DNA of 64,000 bases, from positions 372,001-436,000 of the forward strand of contig CAVTQZ010000002.1 in the NCBI GenBank assembly GCA_963737015.1, in the 5' to 3' direction. The notes beneath the pieces were generated by a model, which worked only from the letters and a program-made list of their open reading frames with translations, made no database searches and was not told the DNA's origin. Below are positions 41,585 to 49,812 of the stretch, in pieces; position 1 is the stretch's first letter, and every line of letters begins with the position of its first letter. The translations under genes and the position numbers were made by a program. This DNA is from CAVTQZ01 sp963737015. GTDB taxonomy: Bacteria > Actinomycetota > Acidimicrobiia > Acidimicrobiales > UBA8190.

Positions 41585-43242
41585 GCCGGCGTCAGCGAGT
41601 TGCCGTCGTGACAGGCGGCGGCGGCGGCATCGGAGCTGCAGTCGCGGAGGAGCTCGGGCGGGGCGGCTGGTTCGTCGTCACGGTCGACCCCCTCGTGAGC
41701 CTCGACGGCTCACAACGGCTGCCGGAGCCGCAGGAGACCACAGCGGGACGCATCGTGGCTTCCGGCGGATCGGCGCGTGCATCGTCAGTCTCGGTCACCG
41801 ATCGCGAAGCAGTCCGCGGGCTCTTCGACGAGCTCTCCGCGGAGCGAGGCGGGGTTGACGCGGTCATAAACGTCGCGGGCATAACCCGCCAGACCTATTT
41901 CGCGTCGGGTACCGAAGAGGACTGGCTCGCGGTTGCGACCGTTCATTTGAACGGTTATCTCAACGTGCTCGCTGCGGCGTTGCCGCACATGGCTGCGGCG
42001 GGGTACGGGCGCGTCCTCGGTGTCACCTCCGGCTCCGGATGGCGCGCCGCCGATGCGGGCGCGTACAGCTGCGCTAAACGTGCAGTTGCCGCGATCACCT
42101 GGCAGCTGGGACGCGTCGCACCACCGGGGGTGACGGTGAACGCCGTGTCGCCGATAGCCGCTACCCGGATGGTGGCCGCCGCCATGGAGCGCGCTCGTCA
42201 GGCGGGTACCACGGGAGGCGGCGGTGGGCTCAATCTCTTCAATTCGATGCCGGGTCCCGAGGACCTCGCACCGTTCATGGCATTCCTCGTCGGTGAACGC
42301 TTCGGTTGGTGCACCGGTCACGTGCTCTTCTCGGGCGGTTACGAGATCGCGGTCGTCGAGGAGCCGCGCCTGCTCGAAGTGGTGCGCACGACGGGGGTGA
42401 GGTCGCTCCCCGGCATACTCGAAACGGTCGTACCCCGGGCGTTCGCCAAAGCCGAATCGAACCAGGCAACCGACGGCGGTGGCAATCCGAGGTTCGGCGG
42501 GATCTTCGAGGAAGCCGCTGGTGCCGGTAACGCGTCGGCGGAAGTGCGATCCTGCGCGGTCGTCTCGAACCGTCCTCGGTTGTCGTCTGTGATTGTCGCT
42601 GCCCTCGAGCGAAATTCGATCAAGTGCCACCACCTCGATATGGCTCGCGGGTTCGGGGAGTGCGCCGAGGCGATCAGATCCCTGGCCGGGCGCGCCGGAC
42701 CGATCGACGCGGTCGTGGTCGCCCCTGCCGGCGATCATGAAGCCGCTGCATCGGCGACCGAGTGGGGGCAGCTCCTCGAAGAGCACGGCGGGATCGTCGA
42801 GCAGATCCACATGGACGCCGGTTGGGCGAGAGGCGTCGCCGAGTACGTCGCGAATGCAGATCGCCCGGTCCGCCTCGTGACCGTCACCGATGCGGTTACG
42901 AGCGGCGGACGCAGCAGGGCGCAGGCATCCGCCCAGTCGTCGAGGGCTGCCGCCGGCGCGACCAGTGGGCGTTTGAGCGCCTTCGCTGTCAGCAGCGAGG
43001 CTGTCGAGGAGATCACGAGCGAACCGCTCGGCGAGCTCGTGGCTTTTCTGCTGTCCAATCCGGATGCCGCTGCGCTCGCAGGTGCCGAGCTCGTGGTCGG
43101 CAGTGGGTGGCTCGGGTTGCGCAGCCATCCGCGTCCCGTCGGAAGTATCACCTTCGGCGGCTCCGAAGTGCCCGATTGGCTCGACACGACCCTCCGGCAG
43201 ATCGTAGGAGCCGGAGACCCGGCTTTGTCGACGGGGCGCTGA
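41581..43242 (+). CDS. Tandem short-chain dehydrogenase/reductase (second domain degenerate)
   Basis: 553 residues from TTG 41581, overlapping the monooxygenase stop (TTGA). Domain 1, residues about 1-270: cofactor site VAVVTGGGGGIGAAVAEELG, INVAGITRQTYF, catalytic Ser in GVTSGSGWRAAD, and YSCAK for Tyr/Lys. Domain 2, about 335-550, repeats the SDR strand-helix pattern (DAVVVAPAG, VRLVTVTDAV, ELVVGSGWLGLRS) but lacks the glycine-rich loop and the YxxxK pair, so it is probably structural. Likely oxidises an alcohol to the ketone used by the monooxygenase; this step order is inferred from the operon. Confidence 0.85.
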   Translation: MSRRQRVAVVTGGGGGIGAAVAEELGRGGWFVVTVDPLVSLDGSQRLPEPQETTAGRIVASGGSARASSVSVTDREAVRGLFDELSAERGGVDAVINVAGITRQTYFASGTEEDWLAVATVHLNGYLNVLAAALPHMAAAGYGRVLGVTSGSGWRAADAGAYSCAKRAVAAITWQLGRVAPPGVTVNAVSPIAATRMVAAAMERARQAGTTGGGGGLNLFNSMPGPEDLAPFMAFLVGERFGWCTGHVLFSGGYEIAVVEEPRLLEVVRTTGVRSLPGILETVVPRAFAKAESNQATDGGGNPRFGGIFEEAAGAGNASAEVRSCAVVSNRPRLSSVIVAALERNSIKCHHLDMARGFGECAEAIRSLAGRAGPIDAVVVAPAGDHEAAASATEWGQLLEEHGGIVEQIHMDAGWARGVAEYVANADRPVRLVTVTDAVTSGGRSRAQASAQSSRAAAGATSGRLSAFAVSSEAVEEITSEPLGELVAFLLSNPDAAALAGAELVVGSGWLGLRSHPRPVGSITFGGSEVPDWLDTTLRQIVGAGDPALSTGR

Positions 43243-44111
43243 TGGCCGACCGTCCTTCTCGGATCGTCGATGCGCACGTGCACCTGTGGGACCCGGCGCG
43301 AACGCAGTGGTATCCGTACCTCTCGGGGTCTCACCAAACCGGCACCGGCGGAGACGCCGCGAGGATGAATCGCCGATTCGACGTCGAGTCGTACAAGGCG
43401 GAGAGCGACGGATGGAACGTCGAGGGGATCGTCAACGTCGCAGCCGCCACGGGCCGGCACTCGGTGGACGAAACGATCGAGCTCGACCGCCGCGCGGGCG
43501 ATGGAGGCGGCCCGGATGCGATAGTCGGGGGCCTGCCGCCTACAGAGACAGTGGGCGAAGCCATCGAGCTCATCGACCGCCAGATGACTGCTCCGCGCTT
43601 TCGTGGGGTGCGGCCGATGGGTGGGCTCGACCATCCGGTTCCACCTCCAGAGGTTCTGCGGGCGCTCGAAGAGCGCCGCCTCGTGTTCGAATTGATGGCT
43701 CATCCCGACCGGCTGGAGGCAGCTGCGCACGACCTCACCGGGTTCGAGGATCTCGTGATTGTCGTCGAGCACACGGGGTGGCCCCGAACGGATTCCGGCG
43801 ACGAGCGTGCGCTGTGGCGAACGGGCATGGGCGCACTGGCGGGGCTCGGTACCAATGTCGTGTGCAAGTTGTCTGGTCTTGCGATGCCGCTCGGGTCGAT
43901 GAGCGTCGACGTGTTTCGCGGCTGGATCGAATATGCGATCGAGCTGTTCGGGATCGACCGCGCCATGTTCGCCAGCAACTTTCCGGTCGACTCGATGTGC
44001 GGCTCGTTCGACGACCTCTATGGGATCTACAACGAGATAACCGCCGGTCTCGACATCCAATCGCGTCTGAAGTTGTTCGCCGGTAACGCCGAGAGGGTCT
44101 ATAGCCTGTAG
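43242..44111 (+). CDS. Amidohydrolase family (Amidohydro_2) lactonase/hydrolase-like
   Basis: 289 residues; the ATG shares a base with the SDR stop (TGATG). RIVDAHVHLWDPARTQWYPY gives the HxH metal motif, IVVEHTGW the middle His, NVVCKLSGLAM the active-site strand, and FASNFPVDSMCGSF the final Asp. Relatives include 2-pyrone-4,6-dicarboxylate and other lactone hydrolases. As third gene of the operon it would open the lactone or ester made by the monooxygenase. Substrate not provable. Confidence 0.87.
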   Translation: MADRPSRIVDAHVHLWDPARTQWYPYLSGSHQTGTGGDAARMNRRFDVESYKAESDGWNVEGIVNVAAATGRHSVDETIELDRRAGDGGGPDAIVGGLPPTETVGEAIELIDRQMTAPRFRGVRPMGGLDHPVPPPEVLRALEERRLVFELMAHPDRLEAAAHDLTGFEDLVIVVEHTGWPRTDSGDERALWRTGMGALAGLGTNVVCKLSGLAMPLGSMSVDVFRGWIEYAIELFGIDRAMFASNFPVDSMCGSFDDLYGIYNEITAGLDIQSRLKLFAGNAERVYSL

Positions 44112-44224
44112 CGCCCCCAGCGCCATCCACACAACGGCGGTGCCCGTCGGCATGAGGGCAACGCAAGCTGTCCGCGCAGTCTGTGCGGAGGCTCGCGATC
44201 ACCGACTCGATCCGAGGAGTCGCT

Positions 44225-44693
44225 ATGGAGCTTGTAATTGCGATTGACGATCCCCGGGATGACGACGTACGCCGCGCTGCTGGCGATCCACGTTGCCCGT
44301 TCCCACCAAGCTACGCCTCTCGAGTACTCGTTCGCCCTGGATGTTGAGCAGCTGGCGGCGCCAGAGGTCACGTTGTTCAGCGCGCGCGAAGCGGGCGAGC
44401 TCGTGGGCATAGCGGCTTTGAAGCAGCTCGACGAGTCCCACGCGGAGCTCAAGTCGATGCACACGAGGGAATCGGACCGTGGGCGGGGGGTCGGTCGCGC
44501 TCTGGTCGAGACAGTCCTCGGCTTCGCTCGAAATGGGACTTATCGCCGCGTCAGTCTCGAAACGGGTTCCACTGAGGATTTCGCCGCCGCACGCCGGTTG
44601 TACGCATCAGTCGGATTTGTTCCGTGTGCGCCATTCGGAGATTACGAGGCAAGCCCGTACAACACCTTCATGACTTTGAGCCTCGTTTCCTGA
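44225..44693 (+). CDS. GNAT family N-acetyltransferase, probable single-base frameshift near the start
   Basis: The best start is ATG 44225, with AGGAGT upstream, giving MELVIAIDDPRDDDVR. That frame fails, and the true body continues one base off: ALLAIHVARSHQATPLEYSF, then acetyl-CoA site MHTRESDRGRGVGRALVETV and LYASVGFVPCAPFGDYEASP. Removing one C near 44272 joins them into about 155 residues, a normal GNAT. The alternative is a real shorter protein from ATG 44238 in the second frame. The substrate is unknown. It is not part of an obvious operon. Confidence 0.8.
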
Positions 44694-44743
44694 GGGTCGG
44701 CGTCGAGAGACTGTGGTCTCAACGCCGGCCGAGGACGCCCGTC

Positions 44744-45427
44744 TCAGGCAGGGCGGGGGAGAGGCTCACTCCTGACGTCAGGGGTTGCATCGCGGATTCC
44801 CAGCCGTCGCCGAATGACGTCTCTGGCTACATCAAGCGCGGCGACGTTTCCGTTGAGCACGAAGTTCAGGTTCGCAGCGAGGATGATCCCGTTCAGTTCG
44901 AACGCGAGCTGGACCGGGTCCTCGTCCGGGGGCAGCTGTTTCTGTTCAATGGCGGCGCCGGCGAACTGCCGGATAAGCCCGACGAAGCCCGTCTGGAAAG
45001 CAGCCACTTTCTCTTTGACGGGCCCCGGTCGCGTTCCCATCTCGAGTGCGGCGGAGGCAAAGAAGCAACCCCCTGGAAAGGTCCTGCCGACAAGGTGGTC
45101 GAAAAAGGCCTCGCAGGTGGCGACGAGTTGCGGGACCCCAGGCGGCGCGGCAATCGCCGGGTCCACGACCTCTGCCTGGAAGATGCGGCCGGCTTCGTCG
45201 ACCGTGGCCAGCTGAAGCTCCTCCTTTGAACCGAAGTGGGCATAGAGGCCGCTTTTACTCATCCCGATCGCCTTGGCGAGGTTCCCAATCGACAAACCCT
45301 CGAGGCCGTCGACGGTTGCCAGGGAGACCGCTTCACGGAGGATCGCCTGTCGCGTACGCAGGCCATCAGGCCTCACCCGGCGCGGCGCTACGGCGCCTTG
45401 TTCCTGCATGTCGCCCACGTTTGACAT
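44744..45427 (-). CDS. TetR family transcriptional regulator
   Basis: 227 residues. N-terminal helix-turn-helix: RTRQAILREAVSLATVDGLE, LSIGNLAKAIGMSKSGLYAH, FGSKEELQLATV. The C-terminal part (GCFFASAALEMGTRPGPVKE) is of the TetR_C type often seen with fatty or aromatic ligands. It is divergent from a methyltransferase gene across 79 bp containing a TetR-type palindrome, so auto-repression and control of that gene are likely. Confidence 0.9.
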   Translation of the reverse strand: MSNVGDMQEQGAVAPRRVRPDGLRTRQAILREAVSLATVDGLEGLSIGNLAKAIGMSKSGLYAHFGSKEELQLATVDEAGRIFQAEVVDPAIAAPPGVPQLVATCEAFFDHLVGRTFPGGCFFASAALEMGTRPGPVKEKVAAFQTGFVGLIRQFAGAAIEQKQLPPDEDPVQLAFELNGIILAANLNFVLNGNVAALDVARDVIRRRLGIRDATPDVRSEPLPRPA

Positions 45428-45459
45428 TTTAGCACGAACGGTCGTACTCTAATTCGTAG

Positions 45460-45475
45460 AACGACCGATCGTTCT
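45460..45475. promoter_or_regulatory. TetR-type operator between divergent regulator and methyltransferase
   Basis: gaacga-ccga-tcgttc has perfect 6-bp arms and is repeated in weaker form (acgaacggtcgt) about 25 bp to the left. Both lie between the start codons of the TetR gene and the methyltransferase gene. A pair of related half-palindromes is usual for TetR repressors. Confidence 0.6.
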
Positions 45476-45506
45476 TATAAAGCACCAACAAGCGGGGGGT
45501 AGAGAA

Positions 45507-46580
45507 ATGACGATCGAGGCTCCGACCATCGATATGGACAAGCTGATGAGCTTCGTGTTTCGGGCTGTCGACGAGGTTGGCGCCACCCTGAACACGGCAC
45601 TCGTCGTGATGGGCGACAAGCTCGGGCTCTACAGGGCCCTCGCCGCCGGCGGTCCAATGACCTCGTCAGAACTCGCACAACGCTCGGGTTGCTCTGAACG
45701 CTACGTGCGCGAATGGCTGAACGCGCAAGCTGCCGGGCAGTACGTGGAGTACGAGCCCGAGAGCGGTCGCTACACGTTGCCACCCGAACATGTGGTGGCT
45801 CTGACCGACGAGTCGAGCCCCGCTTACCTGCCGGGCTTCTTTCAGATCGCACTCGGTTCCGTGCACGATTCCCCTCGGGTCACCGATGTGGCGAAAACTG
45901 GAGCAGGCACCGGCTGGCACGACCACGTCACAGATGTGCACGAAGGCTGTGAGCGCTTCTTCCGTCCCGGTTACAACGCTCACCTGATCAACGAATGGCT
46001 ACCGGCTCTCGACGGAGTCGTCGAGAAACTGGAATCCGGTGCAAGTGTCGCCGATGTCGGGTGCGGGCACGGAGCGTCGACAGTTCTGATGTCACAGGCA
46101 TTTCCAGAATCGACGTTCAGAGGATTTGATTATCACGACCAATCCATCAAGACAGCCACGGATCGTGCCCAAGCTGCGGGAGTCGCAGATCGCGTCAGGT
46201 TCGAGGTCGCGTCGGCAGCGGGGTTCAGCGGTGAGGAGTACGAGCTCGTCACGATGTTCGACTGTCTCCACGACATGGGCGATCCCGTGGGTGCCGCGCG
46301 CCATGTTCTCTCGACCCTCGCTTCCGACGGGACCTGGATGATCGTCGAGCCCCTGGCCGGTGATCGGGTAGAAGACAATCTCAACCCCGTGGGCCGCGCT
46401 TACTACGCCTTTTCAACGTTGCTTTGCACGCCATGTTCACTTTCACAAGACGTGGGCCTCGCTCTGGGCGCTCAGGCGGGCGAAGCCCGAATTCGCGAGG
46501 TGGTGACCGGCGCAGGATTCACTCGCTTCAAGCGGGTTGCAGAGACGCCGTTCAACGTGGTGTTCGAAGCGCGCCCCTGA
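45507..46580 (+). CDS. SAM-dependent methyltransferase with N-terminal winged helix
   Basis: 357 residues. The N-terminus (VVMGDKLGLYRALAAGGPMT, then SSELAQRSGCSERYVREWLN) is the dimerisation/winged-helix region found in O-methyltransferase-like enzymes. Motif I is SVADVGCGHGASTVLMSQAF, with FRGFDYHDQSIKTA and VTMFDCLHDMGDPVGAARHV following. Expression is probably under the divergent TetR. Several such proteins are annotated in mycobacteria without known substrates. Confidence 0.85.
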   Translation: MTIEAPTIDMDKLMSFVFRAVDEVGATLNTALVVMGDKLGLYRALAAGGPMTSSELAQRSGCSERYVREWLNAQAAGQYVEYEPESGRYTLPPEHVVALTDESSPAYLPGFFQIALGSVHDSPRVTDVAKTGAGTGWHDHVTDVHEGCERFFRPGYNAHLINEWLPALDGVVEKLESGASVADVGCGHGASTVLMSQAFPESTFRGFDYHDQSIKTATDRAQAAGVADRVRFEVASAAGFSGEEYELVTMFDCLHDMGDPVGAARHVLSTLASDGTWMIVEPLAGDRVEDNLNPVGRAYYAFSTLLCTPCSLSQDVGLALGAQAGEARIREVVTGAGFTRFKRVAETPFNVVFEARP

Positions 46581-46601
46581 GTGAGAGTCGACGACGGACG
46601 G

Positions 46602-47075
46602 TTAATTCTGTGGTGCGAAGGCAGCTGCTATAGCCATTGTGTCGGGATACAGGTCGACTGAAACTACCTTGTCGTCCCGGAACCTCCACACTTGCACCTC
46701 GTGCATGTCCACCGTCCGACCCGTCGGGGCCGTCCACGTGATGTGCAGGTCCGCACAGACGACATCGCCCTCCCCAAATATGTCGCAGATTTCGAATCGT
46801 GTCACCGTGACCGAGTGCATCGCTTCGAAGAATGCCGCGACACCCTGACGGCCAAGGTATTCCGCGAAAAATGGCGCCACCGAACGATCTTCGCAACTGA
46901 TCGCCCAGCGGACATCCTTAGCCATGTGGGCCATCAGAGATAGAACGTCACCTCGCCCAATGGATTCCTGAATCCGCCGGACAGTGTCCGAGTGCCGAGT
47001 GGCCGAATCAATTGATTCAACAGGTGCGTCAGCAGGGGTTTCCGCAAAACGAGCCGAAGTCGGCTGGGTCGTCAT
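46602..47075 (-). CDS. SnoaL/NTF2-like family protein
   Basis: 157 residues. The cone-shaped NTF2 fold is suggested by VRRIQESIGRGDVLSLMAHM, KDVRWAISC, FFEAMHSVTVTRFEICDIFG and DMHEVQVWRFRDDKVVSVDL. Family members are ketosteroid isomerase-like enzymes or ligand-binding proteins. It converges on the methyltransferase gene with 21 bp between. The 192 bp on its far side (47076-47267) shows no gene or structure I can support. Confidence 0.75.
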   Translation of the reverse strand: MTTQPTSARFAETPADAPVESIDSATRHSDTVRRIQESIGRGDVLSLMAHMAKDVRWAISCEDRSVAPFFAEYLGRQGVAAFFEAMHSVTVTRFEICDIFGEGDVVCADLHITWTAPTGRTVDMHEVQVWRFRDDKVVSVDLYPDTMAIAAAFAPQN

Positions 47076-47267
47076 GACGGGTCTCGCTCGCTTATCACGT
47101 GGTTAGCATCGGCCCCGAGCCGGTCCATCTGAAATTCGGGAGCAAACGCTCCTCGAATCGCGGGTCGAGAGCTGGGCAAATGCCCCGAAGGCCAGCCGGG
47201 ATGTAGGTAGACCGCCTGACCAGGGCAATTGGACCGGGCGAATGGTCTGAGGTGCGTCCGGGGCGCT

Positions 47268-47924
47268 TCAACCAGACGTGTCTGTACCGAGACCGTGTCG
47301 GTGGGCGTACGCGATCGCTTGGGCTCGATCGCGGCTGTTCGTCTTGGCGAAGATGTGATTCACGTGGGTCTTGATGGTCACCTCACCTACGAAGAGTTGA
47401 GCCGCGATCTCGGAATTCGAGAGTCCGGCGGCGATCAGCCGCAGCACCTCCGCCTCTCTTGTCGTGAGCCCATCGGGAAACGACCCGTCGCGTTCAGTGC
47501 CGCTCGCAGGATCCCGAACCGCGTCGACCAGGCGTGCATGTACCGAGGCGTCGAGCACTGCCTGACCGGAGTTGGCTGCCTCGAGGGCGCGACCAATCTG
47601 TTCACGGCCGGCGTCCTTCGTCAGGTAACCGATCGCTCCCGCTCGAAGTGCTCCAACGATCGATTCGTCGTCTGCGTACGTGGTAAGTACGACTACCTGG
47701 ACCTCGGGGTGCTTCCCTCGTATGACCTTCGTCGCTTCGACGCCGTCAAGTCGCGGCATCCGCAGGTCCATGAGGATTACGTCGGGGGCCACCTCGCCGA
47801 CGATCGCGATCGCCTGCTCTCCATCGGAAGCCGATCCGACGACCTCGATGCCAGGAAGGTGCTCGAGCAGAGTGATCAACCCTTCTCGAACGACGGTCTG
47901 GTCGTCTACCACGACGACCCTCAC
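47268..47924 (-). CDS. NarL/LuxR family response regulator
   Basis: 218 residues. Receiver MRVVVVDDQTVVREGLITLL with phospho-acceptor Asp in DVILMDLRMPRLDGVEATKV and Lys in GYLTKDAG. C-terminal LuxR helix-turn-helix: LTTREAEVLRLIAAGLSNSE, IAAQLFVGEVTIKTHVNHIF. Its start overlaps the kinase stop, so the pair forms a standard two-component operon. Confidence 0.93.
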   Translation of the reverse strand: MRVVVVDDQTVVREGLITLLEHLPGIEVVGSASDGEQAIAIVGEVAPDVILMDLRMPRLDGVEATKVIRGKHPEVQVVVLTTYADDESIVGALRAGAIGYLTKDAGREQIGRALEAANSGQAVLDASVHARLVDAVRDPASGTERDGSFPDGLTTREAEVLRLIAAGLSNSEIAAQLFVGEVTIKTHVNHIFAKTNSRDRAQAIAYAHRHGLGTDTSG

Positions 47925-49156
47925 CTCGGCACCACCACCTGGACCTCGAATCCCGATTCGATGTGATCTGCTGCAACCTCCCCGCCGAGCAGTTCGATCC
48001 GCTCGCGCATACCCTGAAGGCCGTACCCGCCGCCGGTCCCGCCCAGGTCCCCCCTTTGCTCTGTGGTCCCATTGGTAACAGTGAGACGCGTCGCGACGTC
48101 GCCGAACTGCAAGCAGATCGAGACCGGTGCACCCGGGGCGTGCTTGCGCGCATTGGTCACCGCCTCCTGTGCGGCTCGGTAAAGCGCCACCCCGGCCTCG
48201 GCGGACAACGGGTAGTGCGATCCGTGGACACTCAATTCCGCCCCGTCACGCTCCGCGAGAGCCGCCAGCTGATCGACGAGCTCGACAGGCTCGTCGCGCA
48301 GTGCGTGCACGGCCTGGCGGGTCTCGTTCAGCCCTTCAACGGACAATGAGCGCGCCTGGAGGACTACTTTGCGCGCTTTGTCGATATTCCTGTCCTCGAG
48401 TAGGGCGTCGAGCGCGTCGAGTTGCACAGACAAAGCTCCGAGTGAGTGGGCGAGCACATCATGGATCTCGCGAGCGACGCGGTTGCGTTCGGCGAGGACG
48501 GTCGCCCTGTTGCGCTCGGCGTCCGCGCGCACTCGCTCGTCGAGCAACGCTTCTGCTTGAACAGCCCTGTACTGATATTGACGGCGGCTGCTACCCGCCA
48601 AGAACCCTGCAAGGCACGAGATCGGACCAGTCGCCAGGATGTCGGTAGGCGCGCCTGCGGCTGGGACAGAGATGAGGACCGCCGCGGCGCCGATTGCCGC
48701 GATCCCGAGCGCAGGACCCGTGTCGTAGGCCACGCCGGCACCTAGCGCGGCGACTGCTGGGAACACGAGAGCCACAGGCGCCAACGCTCCTAGAGCCCCG
48801 CCGACGACGGCCACGACTAACAGGCTGGGCCAGGTGAAGCGCGGGATCTCGAAGTGCCGGGCCGCCATCCAACCAACCCACGCTGCTCCCGCGACGATCG
48901 ACAAGACGAGTACCGCCAGGTGTTCGTCGTGAGCACCTGGCGGTAGTTCGGTGGAGATCCCGTAATAGATGGCCCCGAGGCCGGCGACTCTGGCGAGGCT
49001 GAGAAGTTCGTTTTCCCCCTTGCCACTCCGCCTCTTCAGCCATGCGCCGAGCAGAACCACCGCACAAATGATTCCATCAAGCGACAGCGGAAGCGCTGAA
49101 GCGACGTCCCCGTTCGATGACCCCTCCGCTTCGACGTGCTTTGAGGAAGAGCACAC
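47921..49156 (-). CDS. NarL-type sensor histidine kinase (HisKA_3)
   Basis: Up to 411 residues. About six membrane helices (for example LLVVAVVGGALGALAPVALV) are followed by a coiled segment and the dimerisation box RVAREIHDVLAHSLGALSVQ with the phospho-His, then an HATPase domain (LYRAAQEAVTNARKHAPGAP, GGGYGLQGMRERIELLGGEV). The ATG at 49156 overlaps the upstream membrane gene by 80 bp; a GTG near 49105 would reduce this. Signal unknown. Confidence 0.88.
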   Translation of the reverse strand: MCSSSKHVEAEGSSNGDVASALPLSLDGIICAVVLLGAWLKRRSGKGENELLSLARVAGLGAIYYGISTELPPGAHDEHLAVLVLSIVAGAAWVGWMAARHFEIPRFTWPSLLVVAVVGGALGALAPVALVFPAVAALGAGVAYDTGPALGIAAIGAAAVLISVPAAGAPTDILATGPISCLAGFLAGSSRRQYQYRAVQAEALLDERVRADAERNRATVLAERNRVAREIHDVLAHSLGALSVQLDALDALLEDRNIDKARKVVLQARSLSVEGLNETRQAVHALRDEPVELVDQLAALAERDGAELSVHGSHYPLSAEAGVALYRAAQEAVTNARKHAPGAPVSICLQFGDVATRLTVTNGTTEQRGDLGGTGGGYGLQGMRERIELLGGEVAADHIESGFEVQVVVPR

Positions 49157-49607
49157 CGGTGCGGCTGAGGACCTCGATCAGGGCCATCAGGACGAAGCAG
49201 GCAACCCACGCCTCGCCGGAGGTGATGTGGTGTGCAGCGCTGAACCGGGCGATCGAGGGCTGACCTCCGTGCTGCGCGTAGAGGGAGAAGGCCACCCTGG
49301 ATCCAATGCCGAGCACCCAGAGGACCGCTGCTGAAAGGCCGGCTTTCGCGTACACATTCCCGCTTTGTTCCCGGACTCGAGTCGCCATTCCGGCGAGGAT
49401 TCCGAGCGTTGCGCCTATGGCGGCTCCGCCCGTCTCGAGGATGAGGTCGTTTCCGGAGGTCGGGATCCCACGCAGATACTGCGTTGCGACCCAGACCACT
49501 ATGGCAACAGGCAGGACCAGGTTGCGGACTGTGAGTTTGCGGCCGCGGACCTGGACGAGGACCAAGCCGACGAGGGCGATGTTGAATAGGTAATCGGTGA
49601 TGGACAT
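49077..49607 (-). CDS. Membrane protein upstream of the two-component operon
   Basis: 176 residues, about four or five helices (LFNIALVGLVLVQVRGRKLT, GGAAIGATLGILAGMATRVR, AWVACFVLMALIEVLSRTGV). ATG 49607 is chosen because the longer open frame upstream is Arg/Ser rich and unlike a protein. Overlap with the kinase start suggests co-transcription, so it may be an accessory sensor or a transport component for the same stimulus. No family assigned with confidence (it resembles DUF1453/CcdC-like membrane proteins). Confidence 0.7.
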   Translation of the reverse strand: MSITDYLFNIALVGLVLVQVRGRKLTVRNLVLPVAIVVWVATQYLRGIPTSGNDLILETGGAAIGATLGILAGMATRVREQSGNVYAKAGLSAAVLWVLGIGSRVAFSLYAQHGGQPSIARFSAAHHITSGEAWVACFVLMALIEVLSRTGVLFLKARRSGGVIERGRRFSASAVA

Positions 49608-49812
49608 GACTTCAGTGTCCGATTTCCGAGTCCTGCGCACATCGGTCCACGGGTGGAAACCCGGGTGGATTCGATCTCCACCCCCTCGGACGATGCGACC
49701 GGCGGGCTCGGGACCTGCGGATCGTGCCCGGCTGCTGGAGCGGCAGGTCAGCGAGCCAGCCGACATGGCGAAACGGCCACGACCCCGGGGCTGCCCGGTA
49801 CCTTGATCACAC

